A stretch of 64,000 nucleotides of DNA from Sipunculus nudus. Lineage: Eukaryota > Annelida > Sipuncula > Golfingiida > Sipunculidae. Position 1 is the stretch's first letter; each line of letters begins with the position of its first letter. Below, one piece after another: positions 14,297-26,200 of the stretch. The position numbers and the translations under genes were made by a program. The DNA is taken from positions 22,881,033-22,945,032 of the forward strand of contig CM049309.1 of NCBI GenBank assembly GCA_026874595.1. The letters are read 5' to 3'. The notes under the pieces were generated by a model. The model was not told the DNA's origin and did not search any database. It saw only the letters and a list, made by a program, of their open reading frames with translations.

Positions 14297-17200
14297 TGCA
14301 GCTGAAAACATAGTATCCGCAAAACTCTGTTTTGGCGGATACAATAACAGCAGAGATAGTAATTAGCATAATGATATTGTGTGTCCCTCATTCAACCAAC
14401 AATGTGTATACTTAATTTGAAATAAAAATTAAGCATGTACTGAAAACTCCAATGTTCAAAACTTTTTAATAGTGATTCAAGGAATAATCTTGAAGATGCC
14501 ATGTTGTGGCATTATTTTCTTTTAAATTCATTATAAATATTTGTGATTTAAAAATAATCAAATATATGTGTATGCATAATATGACCTGATGTGAGGTACA
14601 CTCTTGGTAAGTAATGACTGCAACTTACAATTGTGATATTTTAACTTTTATTTTCAGATATTTTTTAACAAATTTATTACAAACTTGTAAATAAAATAAA
14701 AGAATCTGATAAAAACTATCAATGGAAAATGTGGATTTGCTATAAAAAAGTTTAATATAAACTTAAATGCATAATTCCCTTGAAAGTGAAATAAAGGTAT
14801 CAGTCCATTCTGTCTACTTGCCTGTCCATCTATTAATTTTTTATCTCGAAACTTTCACTTTTTGTCTTTATGACAGTCTTGTCAGAGTATTAGTTTTGTT
14901 AACATATATTTAGAACTTTACTATAACCAAGTAGGAGGGCCATTTCCTCTTTGCTTCTCATATGCTTATATATATTGTTACGAAGAGTTCCAACCACTTC
15001 GCTAGAAAAGCAAGCTTCACTAGCGAGACAGTTCAGTTCGCTTTTATTATGTCACCCCGAAACAATATGAAAAACATTACAATAGAATATTTTGCATATT
15101 TTGTGTTTGTTAAAATTTTAAACTTCAGCTGAGCGCGGTGACCCATGGGTCCCTTGTTTATTGTTTTAATTTGAAATACTGAGATGGTTATTATTTAATT
15201 CTTTATTAATTGATTAAGATTGTGTGTTACTTCATTTCTCATTATGTCCTATAGGTGTCAGTGTATGCACCACCTCACCAGATAGAAGAAGCTGAGTTTG
15301 CTCTGACAGCAGCTGTGAAAATATTAGACTACTATGATACATTCTTTGGAGTACCTTATCCTCTACCTAAGCAAGGTAAAGCCTGTAATTACAATAAGAC
15401 ACTGCCGTAAAAATAACATGTGTTATTAAAAGATTTCATGCTATTCCATAATATCATTTGAGTGTCTAATCAAAAATACTGAATTTCAGTATTATTTCTT
15501 AGTTGGTGAAAAATCTGAATATTTATTTGCTGAATATGAAGTGATCCGTTAAATGTAAAATAACAATATTGAAAAGTTGATTTTAGGCAAGGGAACCATA
15601 GAGTTAATTTTATACTTTATTACATGTTGTCATAGATGAAAACAAGATTCAGTTAAAAAAATATATAAACATGTAAGTTGTTTCAAACTTGTAATGATCA
15701 ACAATTGTCAGTAAAATGCAAAATATTACTTACATATAGATTTGAATTCCCTAAATTGATATCTCATTTTATTCTATCTGTATAATTCCCTTCAAATTAT
15801 GTGATTAACATATTTTAATATAACATTCAAAACAAATTACTGAATGGTATAAGGGAGATGCAAGTTTCATCACATTGTTTCTGCTTGAACTGATGAGTTT
15901 TCTTTTCGTCCAGATTTGATTGCGATCCCCGACTTCAATGCCGGGGCGATGGAGAACTGGGGCTTGATCACTTATCGGATGACGGCTATCCTTTACAAGG
16001 AGAATGTGTCCTCATCAGGGAATAAACAGTATGTCGCCAGCGTTGTGGCCCATGAACTGGCTCACCAGGTAATGTCTAACAGATCATGATTTCATCTGCT
16101 GGTTCCTTCTGTTATTATATTTTTTTTATTCTCTGTTGTATGAATGATTCACCAGCTCACTGTTCACATTATCTGTATATTTTTATACGCATGTCAAATG
16201 ACGGAAGTATTATAGTATACCCACCGTCCGTCCATCAGTTAACTTTTAGTGTCACTGGGATAACTTACTGGGGCTTTGATGGATTTTCACAAAAAACTCA
16301 CCATAACCACCTCCCAACATTTTATCTTGTTCGAGTTTGATTCAGAGCAACATCCACACATATATGTAATGAGGTCATGGGTCACTAGACTATTTTATGG
16401 TGTTGCCACAATATCTTATAAAGAATTTCAAGGATTTTGATAAAACTCATCAAAAATGTAAATCAATAAAATATATCACCAAAGTTTGATTTCCAGCAAA
16501 ATTCATACATATTTAATGAGGTCAGAGGTCACAGCATGTTGGTGCGCTTAGCAAAAGCCTATGGATTTAAATGAAACTTATTATACATATTAACCAACAG
16601 TGTCTCACCTGAATTACCTTCTCATCAAAATTCACGCATATTTAATGAGGTCAGAGGTCACCGGATACAAGAAGGGCATTTTATACAGATTTGTGGTGCT
16701 CTTGTTCAAATACGGTATAAAAATGGCCTGACCAGCACTGCCCTTTAGGCTCTGATCTTGTGACTTAGTTATTCTATAGTTATGAGAGCTGTTTTTAAGA
16801 CAGTAGTGAATGTCACAAAGGTCAGTTACAGATGACGTAGCATTGACTGACATCATCACCTGGAATTGCTTGTTTATATTTGTTCTCTTGTGAAGAATAT
16901 ATCAAAATCATGGTGAAGTATTTTGACATATTTTGGATTATTTGTCTCTTAAGAATTCAGTGCAAGATAAAACATTTTTTCAGTCAGTAGTTGGCTTAAT
17001 AGCTGTTTTTTTACTGTCTCCTTTGTATTAAAAATTGTCACAGAAAAAAGCATGCAGGCATGGGTACTAGCTGCTGCAGTATTTCCTGTTTGTTTTTAGA
17101 GAGTTATGCAAATTTTGCACTTGTCAGGTGATTGACTGTTTACATTGTAAATGGTAATCTGATTGGGTGCTCGCAACTTGTCTGCTCATGATTATATTCA

Positions 17201-20200
17201 TTTATTGAATATGCTATTAACACAAAGTTCATGGTCAGGTCAATTCCCTGTTGCATCAATTAAATCCGTGCTCTGTTCATCCGTTCTTTACTCAGCATTT
17301 TGATCATCATAGTTTGAACCACCATTGATAGAAATGGTGATTCTTGTCTAAATGAGAAATCAGTTCATTATCAAATCAAATGAGGTAGCAGCTAGTAACA
17401 ATTTGGTGCAGTTTCGAGATGAAAGAAACCAGTACCATATGCTGAATACCATTTCTTGAATATACTAAGTCACTGTCTTGTAGGGTGAACGGCTTAACTA
17501 AAACCAGGTATAATTAAAGTTATCATCTTACTTCTCTCAGAGATTCTTTTACCACATTCATGTATGCTTCCTGGTAATTATTATTCTAGTCATGTGATTT
17601 TGTCAGTGTGTGGGAGTTACTCCTGTCATGTGATATGACAGGTGATGTAGTATCTACATGAAGACTGATTGGTATCTGTCATGATCATTAAACTTTTATC
17701 AGCCTCTTGAGTCGTGCTGAGTGGTATTATAATCATGAAACCTGTACTTAATCTTGCAGGCCACTTCAGCAAAACCTTATTTATTTTATCCTGTGGAAGA
17801 TTTTCATGTTTTTCATATTACAAAAAACCTGCAAGACATGACTGTGGTTTGGTTCTTTTTATAAACAGGCCAGTGCACTAAGTTCATCAGGAGGTATAAG
17901 CCATGATTAAATGTACATGTACAATATTTGTACATGTTCATTTCAACTCTTATACCTTCTTTTGTTATTCATCCATCATGAAGTAAATCATGAAATGTTT
18001 TTATGTTTAAGGTACCTTCATTATGGGTTTTAATATTTATTAGACTCAATGGGAAAGGTTTGTCAGTGATGTGAAAATTCTAACTATATGACAAGCAAAG
18101 CAATAATAATGTACTGATTAGTCCAAAAATTCAGGGATTTCATTTAAATAAATGTTTGACTTAATAGACCTTTGTAGCTAGAATTAATTGTTTACTCTTT
18201 GATGAACCTTCCCTGGTGAATTCCTCTGGATTTCTGAAATTTGTTTCAGTTTTACTTAACCTAAGAAAAGTCTCATTAACAGCTGTCTCTAAGGACTTGA
18301 GATTGACTCGGTCTGATTTCTGAAGTCCTCACCTCAGAGTCCATGTACAAGTTTGAGTCCAGAACCTTCCAGTCTGAGTCCTTGGAAATGTGGACTCCGG
18401 ATTTGAGTCCTACATCATTGATTTTAGTATAATAAATACAATAATACCATACACAAAATATACTGTTAAATAATTGCTTGTCTGGAGTCCAATATTTCTA
18501 GATCATCAATGAAGATGGTCAAAGGTCAAACTGTAGGCACACAAGCCCATATGTTCTTGATTAGTTGGCATATAGACTCTTGAGGATCTAGAAAATCTGA
18601 TCATGAAATTATCCATGAAAGCTAATTTAAGCCAGTCTGATTTTCTTAATTTATACCATGTTTGGCCTCTGGCAACTGTACTTTTCAATTAGCTTTAGAC
18701 ATTAAGGCTAAAAAGTTAATAAAGACAATATACATGCGTGAACTAACAACAGAAAATTCTAGGCATAAAAATTCACTATATTTACCAAACTTTAGTTTGT
18801 CATTGAGAGCTAAAGCTAATTTAACATTCAAGAGCATTAATAAACTAACTTTAAATACACATGATAATCTAAAATATCCATTTAAAATTTCTTATAAAGG
18901 AGATGTGTATTATACTTGGACTTGTACATTGTTTCCAAGTGACTTGGACTCAAAGAATTACGTGGCCTTGGACTCTAACCTCAAGGACTTGGACCCGAGT
19001 ATCCTGGACTCAGACTTGCACATGGACTCAGATGTTGTGGATTCAGCTGCGTCTTTGATTAGATTTTTATTCACTATTACCTGATGAAATATTTTTTTTC
19101 CGTTTTTATGTAAAATTAATAACAATATCTAAGGTAACTTGTAAATTGTCAAAATTTTCTAGAAATTTTTGCAAGTTTGACATATTTTGTATTTATGCTT
19201 GGGTCATCAGAAGTTTAACTATAATTCTTTAAATTTCAGTGGTTTGGCAATTTAGTGACCATGAAATGGTGGAATGATTTATGGCTGAACGAGGGCTTTG
19301 CTAGTTATGTGGAATATCTGGGTGTCAATGTGGTTGCTCCTGACTGGAAACTGGTAAGTATATAGTGATCAAACAAATTAAGACAGATCTGAAAGAGTTC
19401 ATATGTAATGTCATGTTTATTAAACCACAAAAATTAATAACTAATATAAATAAATCACTAAGGAATACAGTTTAATATTAGTGCCTGTTTAAAAATGACT
19501 GCCTGTCTGATTGTGTTTACCATAATGATGATATCATGATTTTGTGAGCGAGTGTGAGTGATGATATCTTAGCCATAAATCTTTAAACTTTAAAAAAGAT
19601 TTCAAGGTTAAATAGAAGGTAGGTTAAATAATCAAATAATACTCAATACAGGGTCCTGTTTTATTTCAGCCATCAAACATGATTTTACAACCTGTTTCTA
19701 ACACAAATACTTTGGTTGTCTTTTTGTTGTTGTTTGTTTCAAATTTGTGATATTCACAAAAGGGGGATTATTGTGAAAATAAAACCTTCGTGAATTCATT
19801 TAATAATTGATAACTAGGTTTTGTATGTTTTTAAATATGGTGAAATAGCAAAAATGAAACTTTTGTAAATCACTGAAAGAGTAACAACTGCATATTTTTC
19901 ACCCCAGGAATATAAAGCCAACCACAGTAATTAACAATTTGACAAATATCATTTTAACTGTCAGTTGTCTGATAATTGCTATAGGCTGCAGGAAGCAATT
20001 AAAACTCTCATGAAACTTGACTGAGGCAGCATCCCAGTGTGGCAAGCATTGTAGAAGGTATTGATGACTGCCAGCTAGGACATGAACATGTGAAACTTAA
20101 ATGATGGGAGTACCCCGTGTTTAAATTTGTATTGTTTGTTTCAGCTGGATCAGTTCATCGTGGAGACATTACAGAGTGCTTTGGGATCTGACAGTCTCAG

Positions 20201-23200
20201 CAATTCTCATCCTATATCTGTACCAGTGCATGATCCATCAGAAATAAATGAAATGTTTGATGCAATCTCATATAATAAGGTAAAAAAGATTTCATAACAA
20301 TTTCATATGTTTGAGGATTTACAGGTTAAAATATGGGAATTTAAAGACTTAATTTTTTTGCATATTTGCATATGTAATATCTAGCAAAAAATAGACCATC
20401 CATCCAAGCACCAGTTTTAGACAGTACTTATACAATATTTATACAATATAGTATTTAACAATATTTATGTTATCTAGTTATCCTGTTTCAAAATATCTAC
20501 TTGTTTTGATGTTACAAATTTTTTTCAATATCTGCATGCATATACCTATATAGACCATCAGATAATTCATATAAACTTACATATTGTATATTATAGCAGT
20601 GAGAAAGAAACATAATTTATGTCTATAAATGGTGCAGAATTGTTGTATGCTGTGAAGTCATCTAACACTTCAGTGCATGAACATGTCTAAATTGTCTTTT
20701 TATCACAGATTGTGCAGAACAAGTGTTTTATCATGACTTTATGTCTTAAAAACAGTAAATACAGTAAATCATGAATATTGTATCAGATAATATACTCTTT
20801 ATGTCATAAAGAGTTCACTTGGTAAATCAGGTTTTAGAAACTGTTTTGCTTCAGGGTTCTTCACTGATCAGGATGATAAAAGGATTCCTTGGTGGGGCTG
20901 AATTACAATCCGGACTGAAACAGTATCTCACCCAGTATCAGTTCAGCAACGCTCAAACAGATGACCTATGGAATGCCCTCTCTGACCAGGTGAGTTCAGT
21001 AACACTCAGACAGATGACCTGTTGATTGCCTACTCAGATCAGGTGAGTTCAGTAACACTCAGACAGATGACCTGTGGAATGCCCTCTCTGACCAGGTGAG
21101 TTCAATAACACTCAGACAGATGACCTGTTGATTGCCTACTCTGACCAGGTGAGTTCAGTAACACTCAGACAGATGACCTGTGGAATGCTCTCTCAGACCA
21201 GGTGAGTTCAGTAATACTCAGATAGATGGCCTGTTGATTGCCTACACAGATCAGGTGAGTTCAATAACACTCAGACAGATGACCTGTGGAATGCCCTCTC
21301 TGTCCAGGTGAGTTCAGTAACATTCAGACAGATGACCTGTTGATTGCGTACTCAGACCAGGTGAGTTCAGTAACCCTGAGACAGATGACCTGTGGAATGC
21401 CCTCTCTGACCAGGTTAGTTCAATAACATTCAGACAGACGACCTGTGGAATGCCCTCTCTGACCAGGTGAGTTCAATAACACTCAGACAGATGACCTGTT
21501 GATTGCCTACTCTGACCAGGTGAGTTCAGTAACACTCAGACAGATGACCTGTGGAATGCTCTCTCAGACCAGGTGAGTTCAGTAATACTCAGATAGATGA
21601 CCTGTTGATTGCCTACTCAGATCAGGTGAGTTCAGTAACACTCAGACAGATGACCTGTGGAATGCCCTCTCTGACCAGGTGAGTTCAATAACACTCAGAC
21701 AGATGACCTGTTGATTGCCTACTCTGACCAGGTGAGTTCAGTAACACTCAGACAGATGACCTGTGGAATGCTCTCTCAGACCAGGTGAGTTCAGTAATAC
21801 TCAGATAGATGGCCTGTTGATTGCCTACACAGATCAGGTGAGTTCAATAACACTCAGACAGATGACCTGTGGAATGCCCTCTCTGTCCAGGTGAGTTCAG
21901 TAACATTCAGACAGATGACCTGTTGATTGCGTACTCAGACCAGGTGAGTTCAGTAACCCTGAGACAGATGACCTGTGGAATGCCCTCTCTGACCAGGTTA
22001 GTTCAATAACATTCAGACAGACGACCTGTGGTATGCCCTCTCTGACCAGGTGAGTTCAGTAACACTCAGACAGATGACCTGTGGATTGCCTACTCAGATC
22101 AGGTGAGTTCAATAACACTCAGACAGATGACCTGTGGAATGCCCTCTCTGACCAGGTGAGTTCAATAACCCTCAGACAGATGATCTGTGGAATGCCCACT
22201 CTGACAATGTGAGTTCAGTAACATTCAGACAGATGACCTGTGGAATGCCCTCTCAGACCAGGTGAGTTCAATAACACTCAGACATATGACCTGTTGATTG
22301 CCTACTCTGACCAGGTGAGTTCAGTAACACTCAGACAGATGACCTGTTGATTGCCTAAGTACTCAGACCAGGTGAGTTCAGTAAGGCTCAGACAGTTGAC
22401 CTGTGGAATGCCCTCTTTGAGAAGCTGGGTTCAGTAATGTATCAGTATGCCTGTATGGTCATGCCTTTCCATTTTACATTGATAGTGTTTAGCCATCAGA
22501 TGGATAGTGATGTCCAACATTAAGTGATTCTGAGACTGAAAAATTCCCAACATCTGATTGTTTTAGCTGTTACATCATACAATTCGCACCTCAACCTAGA
22601 ATGTAATAATGAGCTTCTGTCATTCCTCCAGCCCTGTCAGTATTTGTGAGGGTCGGTTGCTATAAGGGCAACTTTCATCATGTTGCTGACTGAAGTCCTA
22701 ATGAGTATCTGTGCTACTATGGTAACCAAGTTACATTTATAATAATGGCATTTAGGCCTGCTACTGGGCAATCATAATGTTATTGCAACAAAAGAATAGT
22801 TTAAACAGGTAAACTCAACCAGTTTTTCAACTAAGTGGTAATTTGCAGTAAATTACAGGTAAATAAAATATGCAGGAAATTCCTTTATCAGTACATAAAG
22901 ATAACACATTCCTACCTGTTTAATGGACATACAGTTCTTGGTTTTAGATGATATATTATACCTTATACTTGTATGTTTTGCTTGTTAGGTCAGTGAGACC
23001 CAGACCCCAATCAACGTGAAGGATGTGATGGACACGTGGACGCTCCAGATGGGGTACCCGATGGTGACTTTACAGTGGGACAGACAGACAGGAAAAGTCA
23101 CAGCAGAACAACAACACTTCCTGCTGTTCCCCCAGTCCCTGCCCAGCCAGGAGTTTACCTCACCATATGGGTATTAAACGAGAGTTTTATTTACATGTGA

Positions 23201-26200
23201 TTATCCTGGCATCAACCATTCTCAGTATATGCCACTCCTGGGGGTACTAATTGGTGTGTCATCCCCATTGCTGGGTCATAACACCAAGGAACCCCTGAAA
23301 GGTGTACTTGTTTGTGAGTGAAACAGGATTTGACTTGTAAACATGATATAAGGGCTGAGAGCAATACCTTAGTCTTGGTATATACTTACCAAGTACTCAA
23401 GTCCAAAATTTGTATGCATGCACACCTAATGTGACCTGTAAGTTGTGAGTTGAGCACATTTTCCGTTTTTAGCTTTTAGAGAATAAGACTTGTGTTGGTT
23501 GTCTGGACTAAAGGCAAAAATGTTGCACTAAACAAGAAAAATGAAACATTTTCCGGTATCTGCATGTAAAACATTGTTTCCATGTAAAAAAATGAAGAAA
23601 ATCAGCCCAGCCAGTTCTTCAATTACTGTGGTTAGCTTTATGTTTGCAAGGGTTTCATATTCGAGATATTTGCTATAGAGATATTATCATGAAAATAAAA
23701 CCTTCAGGGATAAGCATAGCCATTTATACAATGACCACATTCTTCATCTCACCTATCTCAATAGGTCAGTTTTGATAAAACCTACTGGGTACATGGAATT
23801 AGGACCATACCTTTAAAGCAATTGTTCAGATATGAGTAAATATTCAAAATGAATACCTATAACCTCTGATCAGTGCTGCAGCCAGTTAGGAAATGAAGAC
23901 AAGTATCGGATTAGATCATATTTATGAAACTAATTTATAAATTTTCAAACACAGAATAAATTTCTGGAGAGATAGCGAAAACAAACCCTCACAAAACACC
24001 ATAAAATGAAATATCACAAAAATTCAGCGAATATAAATTTAACGACAGTATGTTGTGGACACAAATGTAAAATTTGAACAATTGGCATGTTGATGTATGA
24101 AATTCTTACTTTAGATAAAATATCTCAGTGATTTTAAATTGACTTTTTTAAATTGACCACAGACAGCCCTTTCACCTGTGGAAACATATGGTGGTGCCAA
24201 CTACATTTTACTACGAAATTTGGATAGACATAAAAAAATTCTTTACATTCAGTACACAGTTGGAAAGAACATGATGAGTCATTTACACATTTATTTATCA
24301 CCATGGTAAATTTGAAGAAAATCTATTTGATAAATCATTCACAACTGCCACAGACACAATTGCATAAATACTAAAATGACAGATAGAATTTCTCATTGTC
24401 AGAGATCAGCTGAGCATCATGTCCGTTTGGTGACATGATGTGACTATGCCTTGTATTGTGTGATGTGTTTTTCTTGTAGATACAAGTGGTACATCTCTCT
24501 GAGCATGATCACTGACCAGTCTGTGTATTAGTGTGAGGTGTGTTTTTGTTATTGTATTTGTGTGAGGTGTTTTTTGCTGTAGATATAACTGGTACATCCC
24601 TCTGAGCGTGATCACTGACCAGCTAATGTATTAGTGTGAGGTGTGTTTTTGTTATTGTATTTGTGTGAGGTGTTTTTCTTGTAGATACAAGTGGTACATC
24701 TCTCTGAGCATGATCACTGACCAGTCAATGTATTAGTGTGAGGTGTGTTTTTATTATTGTATTTGTGTGAGGTGTTTTTTGTTGTAGATACAAGTGGTAC
24801 ATCCCTCTGAGCATGATCACTGACCAGTCAATGTATTAGTGTGAGGTGTGTTATTGTTATTGTATTTGTGTGAGGTGTTTTTCTTGTAGATACAAGTGGT
24901 ACATCTCTCTGAGCATGATCACTGACCAGTCTGTGTATTAGTGTGAGGTGTGTTTTTGTTATTGTATTTGTGTGAGGTGTTTTTTGCTGTAGATATAACT
25001 GGTACATCCCTCTGAGCGTGATCACTGACCAGCTAATGTATTAGTGTGAGGTGTGTTTTTGTTATTGTATTTGTGTGAGGTGTTTTTCTTGTAGATACAA
25101 GTGGTACATCTCTCTGAGCATGATCACTGACCAGTCAATGTATTAGTGTGAGGTGTGTTTTTATTATTGTATTTGTGTGAGGTGTTTTTTGTTGTAGATA
25201 CAAGTGGTACATCCCTCTGAGCATGATCACTGACCAGTCAATGTATTAGTGTGAGGTGTGTTATTGTTATTGTATTTGTGTGAGGTGTTTTTCTTGTAGA
25301 TACAAGTGGTACATCTCTCTGAGCATGATCACTGACCAGTCTGTGTATTAGTGTGAGGTGTGTTTTTGTTATTGTATTTGTGTGAGGTGTTTTTTGCTGT
25401 AGGTATAACTGGTACATCCCTCTGAGCATGATCACTGACCAGTCTGTGTATTAGTATGAGGTGTGTTTCAGTTTGCTGTGTTTGTATGAGGTGTTTTTTG
25501 CTGTAGGTACTTGTGGTACATCCCTCAGAGCATGATCACTGACCAGCCAATGTTGTATTAGAATGAGGAGTATTTCCTTTGCTGTATTTGTGTGAGGTGT
25601 TCTTTGTTGTAGATACAAGTGGTACATTCCATTGAGTGTGATCACTGACCAGTCTTTGTATTAGAATGAGGTGTATTTCTGTTGCTGTACTCGTGTGAGG
25701 TGTTCTTTGTTGTAGATACAAGTGGTACATTCCACTGAGTGTGATCACTGACCAGTCTTTGTATTAGAATGAGGTGTATTTCTGTTGCTGTATTCGTGTG
25801 AGGTGTTCTTTGTTGTAGATACAAGTGGTACATTCCACTTAGTGTGATCACTGACCAGTCTGTAATGGGTACGCAGGACATGCACTGGATGAAGAAGGAC
25901 TCAGGTCAGTCAGTACACAGCATCATTATAGCCCCATTTACATTATAGAAGCAAATATCTCATATTAATAGTAATAAATTGTCATTCATACTCATCAAGA
26001 GAAATTATATATTATCCCAGTCTCTGTGAGGTGTCCCAGTTTCACTTTATCATTTATATTATAAATTCCTCAGTTATCATTGGCTTTATTTTATTCAATA
26101 CAACTGTATGTGTGCCAAAACATCATAACAAATGATTAATTCACCTGATAAAGTGGACAGTTTATTCCAAGGAGAATTAAGCGGCCCAGAAATTGCTTAA

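Noticed and set aside
18662-19084. 140-codon open frame
   Set aside because: It spans the arm of an inverted repeat, its Asp/Ser repeats come from the GGACTC motif, and it has no domain or splice context.
24480-25800. Thirteen extra protein-coding exons in the acceptor array
   Set aside because: Each copy runs into TAG soon after DQ in the frame required by exon 9 and no donor follows; they are copies of the exon border, not usable exons.
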